From assembly GCF_003576645.1 (NCBI RefSeq), contig NC_044923.1:8140250-8204249 (forward strand): a stretch of 64,000 nucleotides of DNA. The letters are read 5' to 3'. The position numbers and the translations under genes are program-made. The notes beneath the pieces are model-generated. The model searched no databases. It saw only the letters and a program-made list of their open reading frames with translations, and was not told the origin of the DNA. Positions 11,601 to 22,805 of the stretch are shown here, piece by piece. The stretch is from Ipomoea triloba. Lineage: Eukaryota > Streptophyta > Magnoliopsida > Solanales > Convolvulaceae. Within the stretch, counting starts at the first letter, position 1. Each line of letters opens with the position of its first letter.

Positions 11601-12157
11601 AACACTAACTCTCATCATCAAGAAATTAATTTGGATCAGAAATTTCAATTAGCCATAAAATTAACATTTTAAACAAAATATGTTATTGACATGACTAATA
11701 ATATGTTTTACTCGCATATGAAGATCCGAAGTCAAGCGAACCAACTTATCACATATTGTACCATCCACTAAGCGGGCGATGTGCACGAGTGATCGACGAT
11801 CAAATACACATGAGCGATTGCTTGGGTGCGAGTCGATGCATCCAAGAGGCAGATGGGAAGCCAATACAGATGATTGGGTCTTTGAAATGCTTGGCAGTTG
11901 TTGGGGAAGATCTTCCCCTCACCCTCTCCACAATCTGCAATAATGATGGGCAAAGTAATAATACATGGAGCTTGGCTTCCAATTCAATGTTTCAACTAGC
12001 TAATAGGGGTGACAATGGATTGGTATTGTGCTTGGATTTCGATTCCTCGTACTCCTCCTCGACGATTTTGACAAGGAAGTGTGTTGGTTTGGAAGAGGGT
12101 GACATGAGAAATCCTCAAACTCAATGGTTTAAGCTCATTGCATCGAATACAAAGTAG
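8612..12157 (+). CDS. GH5 glycoside hydrolase with C-terminal beta-trefoil lectin domain, copy A (intact)
   Basis: Three exons: 8612-9172, 10187-10781, 11724-12157 (GT-AG introns, phases 0 and 1), encoding 529 aa. The first ~20 residues form a signal peptide (hydrophobic core FLTILLLSFASL), so the product is expected in the secretory pathway or apoplast. Exons 1-2 encode a GH5 barrel. The Asn-Glu pair in SLRNELRG (N195, E196) is the expected acid/base, His in YETHRYAF is conserved, and Glu306 in FVSEFG is the expected nucleophile. Exon 3 encodes a ricin-B-like beta-trefoil with one clear QxW (QTQWFKL) and several Cys. A sequon, NMT, lies in exon 1. Plants have few such GH5 proteins (probably the GH5_11-type group); the substrate is not established from sequence. 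Intron 1 holds a GCCTAGGCG element and intron 2 a hAT MITE. Codon use and splice sites look functional. Confidence 0.9.
9478..9900. repeat. GCCTAGGCG-rich dispersed element, in intron 1 of copy A
   Basis: AATCCCGCTCAGGCACAG at the left, with multiple copies of GGCGCCTAGG, GCCTAAGCGC and CGCCTAGGCC. An AT-rich core follows, then GCACTGATTAATCGCTGCC and TAGGCGCCCCCG at the right. The same vocabulary recurs at 43714-43920, 49145-49570, 51598-55548 and 63685-63830. It is non-coding and its class is unknown. Confidence 0.65.
10841..11389. mobile_element. hAT-type MITE in intron 2 of copy A
   Basis: Terminal inverted repeats TAGGACTGTCAAAGTGGGCC and GGCCCGCTTTGACAGCCCTA, the widespread TAGGG.TGTCAAA.NGGGCC type. 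CCCAATTA occurs on both sides (10833-10840 and 11399-11406), but with 9 extra bases on the right, so the target-site duplication is imperfect. It is non-autonomous, with no transposase. Confidence 0.75.
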
Positions 12158-13299
12158 ATAAAGATTGCGAGAGTTGCATATAATTTATATTTAAACATGT
12201 GTGGTGCAAAATGTAACATCTAACATGCATAATTAGGTTGGCTTTACAAAGTAAACCATAACAAAGGTTCAGAGAAAGGCAAATTATTCAACAAATAATA
12301 AATTTTCATGTTTATTTCTTTACAATATTTAACAAAAGAAAACTGATAAGAAACAACACGAGTGAAGAAATACTAATTGATGGAGAAAATAGAATTCTCC
12401 ATAATAAAAAATATGAATACTATAAAGTGAGTATTTATAGGAATTGATAATAAATAAGCAAGACATACACAAAAATAATTAATGTGGAAACTGAAACGGT
12501 GAAAATCATGGGCCTTTTTAGGATAAGTCAAGTCATAAATGTATATATGTGTGTGTGTGTGTGTGTAAACATACATGGTGTTTATCTAAAAGGTTTAATG
12601 TGTTTGGATGTAAATGGTCTTAGTTCTTAACCAAGACGTTAATGATTCAATTCTTAATCTACACAAAATAAATTAATTTTAATAATATTCATTCAAAAAA
12701 ATTAATAAAAAAAATAAAAATTTAAAGTTAATAGGCTGACGGGCTGGGCCAGCCCGTCCTACACGGGTTGGGTTGGCCAAATTCCAACCCATGGAAAAAC
12801 GGCCCAGCTCGCCCCAATCCGTTTTCGGATCAACCCGAGACGAGCCATCCCGTATGGGCCGGACTTGACCGTTTTGACAGCGCTCTCTCTCTATATATAT
12901 CTACACTTAAAATAAGAGCCAATAATGTTAGACCCTTAACTGGAACTAAAAAAAAATATTGGTGTAGTAGTATGCTATAACATATTGTACTTTGTGTTTT
13001 TCTTATTGTGCAACTTCCAATTAACTTCCTAATATATCCTAATCTTTTATAATTTTACCAAATTTTCCGTTAAATATAACGGAAGTTTAACATTAAATTC
13101 TTTAGGCAATTTGTTTCTTTATTGCAGTTTTCAAACAAATTGGCAATATTCTATAATACAATTCTGTATGGATTCCTAACTTAAAATTAGAATATTTAAG
13201 TATTAATAAGATTATATAATACAATTTTGTATAGATTCCTAACTAAACCATTATTCTACCCAAAACAACAGTATATAAACTCATCCCTTTCTCACTGGT
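12158..13299. other. Intergenic after copy A; hAT-like fragment
   Basis: The 3' flank of copy A is AT-rich. (TG)n lies at 12549-12566. 12730-12890 is a GC-rich fragment (CTGACGGGCTGGGCCAGCCC ... CCGTTTTGACAGCGCTCTC) related to the hAT MITE ends. No gene. Confidence 0.5.
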
Positions 13300-14552
13300 A
13301 TTCACCTAAAACTAAACCTAACATATTCTGCAACACACTATCTACTTGACATTCTATCTATAGGTATGATTGTCAAAATATTATCATGCTAATTCTATTA
13401 TTTGTATTTGTACTCATAATGATTACAATTTTTTTATAAAAAAAAAATCAATGATGGTATACTCATTAATTAGTATAACTTCAATATCGTTATGTAAATA
13501 TATCTATTGTATAAAAAATCTGTTCATCTATACTTGTATCCTTGTATGTAATGTTGTGGTTCTCATTATATTCCTCTATAATGTACACATTTTAGTTACT
13601 CCTAACTCCCTAATCTATGATTTTGAATTTATGTTGTGGTTCCCATTATATTATTTCATAATATCCTTTATGAACATATTTTCCATGACACAAGGATATT
13701 AGTAATGAAAAATGCAGTAAAGTTAATTGATATTGACACACAAACTGTGGACTGGAGTTGTACAGTTCATGTCATTAAGAAAAACGAACCAAAAAACGCT
13801 ATTGGAACGCTTGATAAAAAGTATATGCTCATTGTACTTGAGGATGAAACAGTAAGTAAATAGTAAAATTTTTCTCCTTTTATTATTATTATTATTATTA
13901 AGATGCTCTCATTCACCACCAACATCATTGTAAATATTATATCTAAATGCAAGGAATTTGGATTCAATAAATTGTGTTTGATAATGCTCACTTTACAAAC
14001 CAACAAATGGTACTTCATCTCTAATGTCATTGTCAAACATGTCCGGACGAACTATAAAGTACTTGATCACAAATACAATTACACAAATGGTCGGACCGGT
14101 GTCCAGACAAGTGACAATGATGACACGCCATTTGCTCCCATGTAAGTGGTTTATTTGTTTCTACTTATTTTAGTTGCGATTTAGTTATTTACAATTTTGT
14201 TATGTTTTATTAAAATATATAAGCATCGAAACTATTTCTTTGATTTTTATTAATTTAGCATTTTTTCCTCTCTCATTATTATATAACTACTTTAACCAAT
14301 TAAGGAAAACTAATTTAAAAATACGTGTTGGGCATTGGTTTAATCGCGCAACGCATGTGTGATAACTAGTATGTATATATATATATACACACACACACAC
14401 ATTGGCTATTAATTGGACAATTATTTGCTCAAATTCGACCAATGATAACATTAAAAAACATAATCGATCAAACTTAATTCTTCAATTGCACTATATAATA
14501 CATATTATAGCAAATGCATTCCGTGCAACTCACGGGCGAAAATACTAGTTTC
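13300..14552 (+). mobile_element. Probable Helitron remnant with OB-fold (RPA-like) coding fragments
   Basis: The segment ends in CCGTGCAACTCACGGG, a short hairpin, followed by CGAAAATACTAGT, the usual Helitron 3' terminus (hairpin about 10 nt before CTAGT). Upstream, frames at 13705-13860 (VKLIDIDTQTVDWSCTVHVI, VLEDET) and 13903-14143 resemble pieces of the RPA/DUF223 OB-fold proteins that accompany plant Helitrons, separated by stops and possible introns. The 5' TC terminus was not located. This assignment is an inference from the terminus and weak protein resemblance. Confidence 0.45.
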
Positions 14553-14563
14553 TCAATAATATA

Positions 14564-14702
14564 TTTTTTTGAGTACTAATGACTCTGTTACAATGTAATA
14601 TATGTTCATAACTACTTTCTCAACCTACTGAAACACAAAAAGTCAATATCGCCTTCCATATGGGAGTGCAACCGAGTGCCACTAGACCATAAAATCTTGG
14701 TC
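14564..14702 (-). mobile_element. tRNA-derived SINE, family 1, full length, with 16-bp TSD
   Basis: Flanked by a perfect GTTTCTCAATAATATA duplication (14548-14563 and 14703-14718). The poly(A) tail appears as a T-run on the plus strand next to the left copy. The minus-strand head has TTTATGGTCTAGTGGCACTCG and the body GTAGGTTGAGAAAGTAGTTA. At ~139 bp it is the best reference copy in the window. The left TSD overlaps the Helitron CTAGT end, so the SINE came after the Helitron. Confidence 0.88.
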
Positions 14703-14718
14703 GTTTCTCAATAATATA

Positions 14719-15660
14719 TAATTTCTCCAAATATTATTATTTCACCAAATATATCATATATAATTCTATCATATTCTATAATTTCACCAAATACCATAAT
14801 TCATAAATTCATCACATTCCATAACTTCACCAAATACCACAATTTCAATAAATATCATAACTTCACCAAATATAATAATTTCAATAAGTATCATAAATTC
14901 ACCAAATATATTAATTTCAATAAATAGTATAAATTCACGCATTATTCATAAATTCACCAAATATATAATGTCAACTGGGGGTGGGCACTTCGGGATTCGG
15001 TACGGTTTTTTTCGATTTCGGTATCGGTATCAGTATTTCGGTATTACACAAAATGATAACATTCGGTTTTACAATAAAGTTCGGTTCGGTATGAAACGGT
15101 TCGGATTCGGTTCGGAATTGTTTCGGTTCGAGATTCGGTTCGGTTTAAGATGTTCAATTTTCAACATTTACTAATTTTCCAAACAATACATATTCGCATA
15201 ATCCAAAGTCTAAAATATAAATATTACATAAAAACAAAACAATTCAAACACAAAATTAACATAGCAATCCAAATTGTAAAGTAATATCTTGTTCATCTAT
15301 CATCCCCTCATCACGGATCAATATTAATTATTATTTTTTATTATATATATTTAAAAACCGAATGGTTTTCGGTTCGGTTCGGTAAAAAACCGAACCGTTC
15401 GATTTCTCTATATTAAGTACCATTCTGTTCTTTCGGTTTATACTGAACCGAACCGAACCACTTCGGTACGGTTCGGTTTGGTTCGGTTCGATTTTACCGA
15501 ACCGAAGTGCCCACCCCTATTGTCAACCAATATTATAATATCATCAAATATTATAATTCCAACAAATAAACTAATTTCACCAAATATTATAATTTCCACA
15601 AATATAATAAATTCACCAAATATCAACAAATATTCTATTTTCACCAAATACTACCAAGTA
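14719..15660. repeat. AT-rich minisatellite (TTCACCAAATATNATAA type), split by a hAT MITE
   Basis: Imperfect tandem units of about 18-24 bp (ATTTCACCAAATATCATAA) fill 14719-14967 and resume at 15528-15660. The hAT element 14976-15519 interrupts them. No coding content. Confidence 0.8.
14976..15519. mobile_element. hAT-type MITE (TGGGGGTGGGCACTTCGG termini)
   Basis: Inverted termini TGGGGGTGGGCACTTCGG and CCGAAGTGCCCACCCCTA are followed by long subterminal blocks rich in GGTTCGGT on one side and ACCGAACC on the other. The 8-bp target-site duplication is ATGTCAAC/TTGTCAAC (one mismatch). The interior is AT-rich and non-coding. Confidence 0.85.
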
Positions 15661-16455
15661 TAAATAATATGTGCATATATCCAAGTATTTCACATATAAC
15701 CTTCAAAACACAATAAATTTATCATTTCAATACTTAAAGAAATAATTAATTTCAGGTAATAAAATTTTGGTAAGAATAAACCTTACCTTCGTAGCCAAGA
15801 TTCCCGTAAACTCCCAAATAGCATGCATCCTAGTTGCTGCTTCGGAGTTAGATCTATCGTCGATTTGGAAGTAACCACAGCTCGCCGTAGGCCGGGTCAC
15901 GAGAGGTATATTCTACAAATAGACAGAGAGAGGTTGCTGCCAGCTTATCGTTCACGAGAGAGACCAAATAGATGAAGCTAACAAACAAAAACCTATTCCT
16001 CTTTCATTCGGTGCCCTTTTTCCTTTCTATTATTGTTTTCATTATCACAATCAAACACGGATTTCTCTAGATTAGGTATGCACACAATTATATGAAAAGA
16101 TACTGGCACTTTTGATATTGGCTTATTTTATTATTATTAGTTGGTTGATTTTGATTAAATCAATATAAGTATTTGGTTAATAAGCTTTTTGTAACTCCAA
16201 AATACTAAATTTGAAAAGGCTACTCAAAGCAGCCTTTTCAATTAGCCTTTTGAGAAAAGAAATTATACCAAACAGCTATCAGTTAACAGCTAATATTATC
16301 AATTAATTATACATTCTAACTTAATCAGCTAACAAAATCGTTTTCAAAAAAAAAAAAAAAAAAGCTAACAAAATCAGCTAACAGCCATTTACCAAACGGG
16401 GCCACTATATCACATGGCTCAAGAATTACCTACATAGCATATCCAAATCAACCAA
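15661..16455. other. Intergenic upstream of pseudogene B; MITE-like terminus
   Basis: 16098-16402 is a probable MITE (right end AGCCATTTACCAAACGGGGCC, internal AGTTAACAGCTAATATTATC), but I could not pair its left end convincingly. 15780-16080 shows no recognised feature. No gene. Confidence 0.45.
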
Positions 16456-16471
16456 GTTTCTCATCCCATTA

Positions 16472-16581
16472 TTTTTTTTGATACTACTGACTCTATTACA
16501 ATACAGTATCTGTTCATAACTATTTTCTCAACCAGAGACTCGAAGCCACCCCTTTCATATGAGAGTGCAACCGGGTGCGAC
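16472..16581 (-). mobile_element. SINE family 1 in the leader of pseudogene B, with TSD
   Basis: Flanked by GTTTCTCATCCCATTA (16456-16471) and GTTTCTCATCTCATTA (16582-16597). The T-run at the left is the 3' tail of a minus-strand copy. The same target sequence is uninterrupted upstream of copy A (about 8542), so this insertion postdates the A/B duplication. The 5' head is partly lost. Confidence 0.85.
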
Positions 16582-17244
16582 GTTTCTCATCTCATTATGT
16601 TAAAAACCATTCATTATATTCAGCATTTCTCCTAACTTAGCTTGAAGTTGTTAATTGAGCAAAACCCAGCCATGATACCATTCCTAACAATCTTCCTACT
16701 TTCCTTTGCTTCACTCTCAAACTCTCTACCTCTCTCAGCAAGCTCAAGATGGATCACGGATGACCAAAGTGGGGAAAGGGTGAAGTTGGCCTGTGCTAGT
16801 TGGGCAAGCCACTTGGAACCCATGTTACCCGAGGGCCTAGACAGGAGACCATTAAGCCAAATTGCCACACGTCTCAACTATGGGTTTCAACTGCGTGCGG
16901 CTCACATGGGCCACCTACATGTTCACTCGCTACGCCAACATGACTGTGGTTCAGTCGTTCCGTGGTCTGGGACTAACGGACGCGATTTCTGGTATGGCCA
17001 GTAGAAACCCCAACCTCTTGAGGCTCAATCTGGTGGATGCTTGGAAGGCGGTGGTTGAAGAGATTGGTAGACATGGTATCATGATGGTGCTTGATAACCA
17101 TGTTAGCAAACCCATGTGGTGCTGCGCTGACCAAGACGGTAACGGCTTCTTCGGCAGCGTTTACTTCGATCCTGATGAATGGTTGCAAGGCCTAGCCATT
17201 GTTGCTAACATCTTCAAGGATACACCCATGGTACGTTTGTTACA

Positions 17245-17445
17245 CTATTATCCCTTTTTTTTGGTTGCCCAAAGGTGTCCTCCAGCCAATAGCCAGAAGA
17301 CTAATCATCCGTCTCAACATCATCACATTAAGTGGTAGGAGACTAGTCAAATGGTTTGCTACATTCACATTGGTAGAGATCAAATCCCCAACCTCATGCT
17401 TAAGGGACAATGTGTTGAACCAATATGCCAACCATGTTGGTTAAA
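17245..17445 (-). mobile_element. SINE, family 3, in intron 1 of copy B
   Basis: The plus strand shows a T-run, then CCCAAAGGTGTCCTCCAGCC, AGAAGACTAATCATCCGTCTC and AAGTGGTAGGAGACTAGTCAAATGG. This matches 63393-63501, which has a 16-bp TSD. On the minus strand the head contains GGTTGGCATATTGGTTCAACA and GGTTGGGGATTTGATCTC, plausible A- and B-boxes. 17450-17560 may hold a second tRNA-like head (GAGTGAGATTCGATTCTTAG). Confidence 0.6.
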
Positions 17446-18599
17446 CTGTCCCCAGCTGGACAGTTTGTGGAGTAGTAAATTAGCACAAGGAGTCTCCTTC
17501 CCATATTGTCGTGAGTGAGATTCGATTCTTAGTCTCTTGACAAATTTTACCTTTGCCACCACTTAAAATTGCTCGTGCCGACGGAGCATGATATACCTGA
17601 TTGTATTATTACACTTTCTAATTGCATGTTTATTGATTCAAAACATGAAATTTTGTTGTTCTGCCAAGGTGATAGGCATGAGCTTGCGCAACGAGCTACG
17701 TGGGCCCATACAAAACGTGGATGTATGGTACAAGTACGTAGAGAAGGGTGCAAAGACGATCAACAGCGCAAACCCAAACCTCCTGGTAATCATCTCGGGA
17801 CTGAGCTACGATCTGGATTTCAGATTCCTAAAGCAGAGTCCATTGAAGCTAAAGATGATGAAGAAGAAGAAGGTAGTTTACGAGGTGCATCGCTACTCGT
17901 TCAACGAGGGGCAGTCGAAGGTGTGGATGGGAGGGCCATTGAACAAAGTGTGTCACGACATCACACGAGAAATGGAGGAGAAGGCAGGGTTCTTGGTTAG
18001 GGGGGGAAAGGACGATGCAGCCCCTCTGTTTGTGAGTGAGTTTGGGATTGACCAAATGGGAGAGTCTGAGGCTGACAATCGTCACTTGCCGTGCATGCTT
18101 TTGTATTTGGCCGATTTGGATTTGGATTAGAGTGTTTGGGCTCTCCAAGGAAGCTATTACCTTAGGGGAGGGCAGTATGGTCCAGATGAAACATATGGCA
18201 TGTTTAATACCAATTGGACTGCCCTTAGAAATCCCAATTTCCACTCGAAATTAGAGTTTTTGGAACAAAAACTCCAAGGTATTATCTTATACATAATTAC
18301 CTTTTATTTTATCTAGGTAAAAATGACACTTTTCGTCTCTAAGTTGTAGCGATTGTAAAATTCATCTCTATTAATTTGTTGGTCGTGCTCACTTCAATCT
18401 TGCCCCTAAGTGATGTTCATCCTTTTTTCTAATAAAACACTAGGGACGAGAAATGAGTACTACCTATTAGAAAAATGACAGAAATTTACAAAGTCAATTA
18501 TAGCTTAGGGACGAGAAGTTAGTACGACCAATAAGTAAAGATGAAGCTAACAATTACTCTATAACTTAAAACAAAAAAACACGATTTTCACTTTTATAT

Positions 18600-19054
18600 A
18601 GGGAAAATTGCATTTTTTATTCCTAAGTTATAGGGTAATTGTAGAATTTGTCCTTAAATTTTGGTCATATTCACATTTTGTCCCTAAGTTATTATTGGCG
18701 TTGCACTTTTCATCCCTGAGTTATACTAATTGTAAATTTCATCCCTAAGTTATCATTACGTTGCACTTTTCGTCCCTCACTTAAGTGTGCAAACTTCAGT
18801 AAAATTTTGATTAAAAAATAGTTAACCAAAAAACTTCGATAAAATTCATTAAAAAAATTGGCGTTGAACCGAAAAAGTTCGATTAAAGATTTTTTAATTA
18901 ATAAAAAATTTACCGAAGTTTGTACACTTAAGTGAGGGATGAAAAGTACAACGCCAATGGTAACTTAGGGACGAAAAGTGAGTATGACCAAAGCCTATGG
19001 ACGAATTCTACAATTACCCTATAACTTAGGGACGAAAAGTGCACTTTTCCCTTT
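18600..19054. mobile_element. Foldback MITE in intron 2 of copy B
   Basis: Left arm GGGAAAATTGCATTTTTTATT, TTATAGGGTAATTGTAGAAT and TTGGTCATATTCACATTTTG. The right arm repeats these in reverse complement, ending TTAGGGACGAAAAGTGCACT and TTTTCCC. A shorter related segment, TGACACTTTTCGTCTCTAAG, lies at 18325-18560. Non-coding. Confidence 0.75.
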
Positions 19055-19295
19055 TATATATTATATTAGTATATAAGCTAATTTAACATGATATATTATT
19101 CAAAAGTACCATGAGACTCTTACAATTACCACTCTTTATTAGTTACTCACTGATGTATCATCATTTATCGAATACCTAAATTCCTTATTAACTCACGGTA
19201 AGCCAATTCACCCATAATCTATTAAAATAAATAGTTTTCCTCTAATAATTTTGTTTTTACTCATGTATATGAAGATCCGAAGTCAAGTGGACTAA

Positions 19296-19595
19296 GGGTG
19301 CGTTTGGTTCGCACATGGGAATCGGAATCGGAATGGGTATCAAATACTTGGTAATGGTAATGGGTTTTGGTGAAAGTATTTAACATGTTTGGTAATTGGG
19401 TGGAATGGGAATGATTATTAATAGTTAAGGAAGAAAAGAGGAAGAGAGATGAAACCCTTATTTAATAAGGGTATGGGTTTTGTCATTAATGAGTTATTCC
19501 AAACCATAGTAGCATTCACAAAACCTATCAACCAAACACAAACAATCACTTTCATACACATTCCTTATGCCTAAACCCACCAACCAAACACACCC
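19296..19595. mobile_element. Tourist-like MITE (PIF/Harbinger) inside exon 3 of copy B
   Basis: Termini GGGTGCGTTTGGTT and AACCAAACACACCC, 300 bp, with TAA target duplications at 19293-19295 and 19596-19598. It interrupts the coding sequence 21 bp after the splice acceptor. Copy A has the uninterrupted site (GCGAACCAACTTATCAC). A related truncated segment is at 21241-21394. Confidence 0.9.
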
Positions 19596-20061
19596 TAACT
19601 TATCACCTACTATATCATCCATTGAGCGGGCGATGTGCACAAGTGGTCAACGATCAAATCCACATGAGCGACTGTTTGGGTGCAAGTCAATGCATCCAAG
19701 AGGGAGATGGGATGCCAATACAAATGATAGAGTCTTTGAAATGCTTAACAGTCGTTGGGGAAGATCTTCCTGTTGGCCTCTCTACAATTTGCAATGATAG
19801 GCAAAGTAATACGTGGAGCTTGGCTTCCAATTCAATGTCCTTTCAACTAGCTAATAGAGGTGACAATGGAGTAGTATTGTGCTTGGATTTCGATTCCTCG
19901 TACTCTTCCTCTACAATTTTTACGAGAAAGTGTGTTGGTTTGGAAGATGGTGACATGAGAAACCCTCAAACCCAATGGTTTAAACTCATTGCATCGAATA
20001 AAAAGTAGATATAGATTGAGATTTACATATATTTCATCTTTAAATTCGCTCAGGTAAAAAC

Positions 20062-20195
20062 TTGTGTGAGATCGTCTTACGAGTCTCAATCTGTGAGACA
20101 GGTCGAACTTTGATTAATGAGGTAAAAGATTCAACGCATCAATCAAAGATCCGACCCGTCTCACAGATTGAGACTCACGAGACGGTCTCACACAA
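20062..20195. repeat. 134-bp hairpin MITE (GTGTGAGACCGTCTC type)
   Basis: TTGTGTGAGATCGTCTTACGA with GAGTCTCAATCTGTGAGACA mirrors TGTCTCACAGATTGAGACTC through GGTCTCACACAA across a ~20-nt loop, with arms of ~56 bp. This is a common plant foldback repeat type. It lies directly 3' of copy B. Confidence 0.75.
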
Positions 20196-20264
20196 ATATT
20201 ATGGTACAAAATGTAACGTCTAACATATAAAATTAGTCCCGCTTTAAAGAGTAAGACATAATAA

Positions 20265-20893
20265 GGGTGTGTTTGGAAACCCGGAAAATGATTTCCGGAA
20301 ATCATTTTCCGGGTTTTTGGTGTTTGGGAAGGAAGGGGAAAATAGAGTCAATGGAAAATGAGCCCCATTTTGTGGAAAATGACTTCCCCTTTTTTTGGGG
20401 GGAAGTCATTTTCCGGATTGCTTCTTCCTTCCCCTTGGGCTCCCTTCCGCCTCTTAACACAAACTGATCGCCGACGGACGGCGAAACCAGTCGGCCGACG
20501 GTGACTGGTCAGCCGACGGCGACTGGTTTCTGACTGGAAACCAGTCAGCCACAACGGCCACGACTGGTTTCACCGTGAAACCAGTGACCAGTTGGTCACT
20601 GGTTTCCGTGAAACTGTTTTATTTATTTATTTTTAATTTTTTAAAATATTTTTGTTGTGATTTTGTTGATTGTTATATTTGTTATAAATGTTGTTATATT
20701 TAAATAAATTAATTAAAATATTCAATTTTACAATTTTGTTTGTTTTCCTATCTATTTTCTGGAAAATGAACCAAACACTCAAAGACAGTTTTCTGCTTTG
20801 CAACCAAACACAAGAAAGGAAAATGTTTTCTGAAAAACTCATTTTTCAGAAATCATTTTCCAAAAGTCATTTTCCAGCTTTCCAAACACACCC
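20265..20893. mobile_element. Tourist-like MITE, 629 bp
   Basis: Termini GGGTGTGTTTGGAAA and TTTCCAAACACACCC with TAA duplications (20262-20264 and 20894-20896). Internal GGAAAATGATTTCCGGAAAT hairpins and a GC-rich centre (CCAGTCGGCCGACGG). The frames in it are shadows. A diverged relative lies at 60303-61250. Confidence 0.88.
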
Positions 20894-20896
20894 TAA

Positions 20897-21394
20897 AGGA
20901 CAATACAAAAGTAAATTGTTCAACAAATAATAAATTTTCCTATTTATATTTGATGAGAATTAGCTCTTTAAAAAAATTATGTAAGAAACAACCAGAACAA
21001 ATACTAACCAAGTAAATATACTCTAAATATATATTTCACTAATTAATATAATATAGACATCCACTTTAGCAGTACTTTAACGATTTCATTTTTTTTTTGT
21101 AATACAATATATGATAATGGGTTTGGGTGTATGTATTGCAATGATAAGAATAGCCTAAAGTGGGTTCCATTAGTGATAAGAATAGCCTAAAGTGGGTTCC
21201 ATTTTTGAAAGTGAGTGAGTATTGCAGTGATTAGGATAGCCTAAAGGGTGACTCATACATAGGAATTGGAATCGCAATGGGAATTAGATACTTGGTAATG
21301 GTAAATATTGGTAATGATGGATGAAAGTATTTTGCATGTTTGGTAGTATGATGGAATTGAAATGATTACTAATATTGATGTTTGGTGATGTATG
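20897..21394. other. Intergenic with short tandem duplication and MITE fragment
   Basis: 21138-21215 holds two copies of GTGATAAGAATAGCCTAAAG + TGGGTTCCATT, with a third partial copy at about 21227. 21241-21394 resembles the Tourist-like MITE at 19296 (GGTAATGGTAAATATTGG, GCATGTTTGGTAGTATG) and is cut by the inverted-repeat boundary at 21395. Confidence 0.55.
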
Positions 21395-21950
21395 ACCCTA
21401 TAATGAAAATAAATATTTTAAAAATACAAAAAAAAAAACAAAAAATCAGAGCAGATCCTAATATAATGACATCAAAGCACTAAACAAAACAAAACAAAAC
21501 AAAACAAAACAAAAGAAAAAAAGAAAAAAAATCGGAGGATGTAATGAGTATAGGCAAGAGATAGGGACGTGACATATGAGGAAGCTAGGATAAAATGGAA
21601 AGATACACGTTTTTAATTAGAGAATGAGATTTTAAATTAAAGGGATAATTAAATATCATAGTTGTGTTTTAAAAAATTATTAACTAAATAATAACTTTAA
21701 TTTCGATTCTCATTGCTAATGTGTAAACCCAGGAAATTACCTAAATATTTACAATGCCATTATCTAATATTTACAACCCATGAACCTACCCTAATAAGTT
21801 CATTCCTCCTACCTCAATACGCACCTACATCCAGCCAAGATGCCTTTTACATATTTGAAAATAAAAATAATTAATGGCGTCAGATTTAGTCAATACACAA
21901 GTCAGAATTATAGTTATAAAATAATTTTCTACTTGCTAGAGCCCGTAGAT

Positions 21951-22032
21951 GTCGATATGTCCGAGTGGTTAAGGAGACAGACTTGAAATCTGTTGGGCTT
22001 CGCCCGCGCAGGTTCGAACCCTTCTGTCGACG
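21951..22032 (+). tRNA. tRNA-Ser (anticodon TGA), in left arm
   Basis: 82 nt, long variable arm GGGCTTCGCCCGC, anticodon loop TTGAAAT. The T-stem is GCAGG/CCTTC, so pair 50:64 is C-T mismatched; the acceptor stem is paired (one T-G). TTTT follows at about 22050. It may be functional or starting to decay. Confidence 0.88.
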
Positions 22033-22805
22033 TTACGGAGGTATGAGAGTTTTACACCGGGAACTGAAGGCCGGAATCTTCAATAGCATGAAACATTACT
22101 CTTTTTTATTTTATTTTTATTTTATTGCCAAAGTTTATTACTTTAGCTAAAGCCAGCAATCACTAAGCATAGAGACAACACTTGAAGGCATGAATTAAAA
22201 ATGGAAATTTCATCAGCCTCTTCATGCATAGCTCATACCTCTTTAGGTAGGAATAAGAAATAAGTTAATGTAAGTTGAAACTTGCAAACTACAATTTCAT
22301 GGATATAATCCATGCATTTTAGATTCAAAATAGGCATGGATTAAAACATTTAAGAATACTCCAGAAGTTAATTTGATAAATTAGGGGTATAACATTGAGA
22401 CTTATTATTTAGATTTTATTATTATTTAATAGAAAAAATTCATTTTTATCATCCACTATCGACTATTGTGGTATTGTTACATTTAGTTGTGGTATTGCCA
22501 ACCAATTGTTGCTCCTTGCATTGATTTAATTTGTCATTAGGCCACAATGAAAATAAAGTTACTCAAATTCATGCAATTAAATAAAAACAAACATTTATAT
22601 GTATAAATGGTAGAATAATAAAATTATAGTCAAATTTTATAATTTTTATAATGTAATATATAAATAATGATATTAAAAATTGGACATTAATATAATATAA
22701 CCACACTAAAAATCTATTTTATTTATGCGATTACAATTAAGTTGAGAAATTAATATCTAGTCTAGCTAGTATAAACTAATCTAAAATCTAAAACCTAAAA
22801 TCTAT

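Larger units (their letters stand above)
16672..20008 (+). pseudogene. GH5-lectin copy B, inactivated
   Basis: Same exon layout as copy A: 16672-17230, 17669-18278, 19275-20008. Four lesions are visible. (1) A 2-bp deletion near 16868 relative to copy A (CACGCACG became CACACG) shifts the frame after PLSQIAT. (2) TGG became TAG at 18128-18130 in the DLDLDW motif. (3) A 300-bp Tourist-like MITE lies 21 bp into exon 3. (4) A SINE interrupts the leader. Outside these the coding text is close to copy A: RNELRG and FVSEFG catalytic motifs and the QTQWFKL trefoil end are kept, so loss is fairly recent. Frames across it are relics; the downstream lectin exon alone stays open (19622-20008). Confidence 0.92.

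Noticed and set aside
13370..13702. 110-aa frame as an independent gene
   Set aside because: AT-rich, no domain; better explained as intronic or decayed Helitron sequence.
20267..20554. Frames in the Tourist-like element
   Set aside because: Lie within a MITE with clear termini; no transposase similarity.
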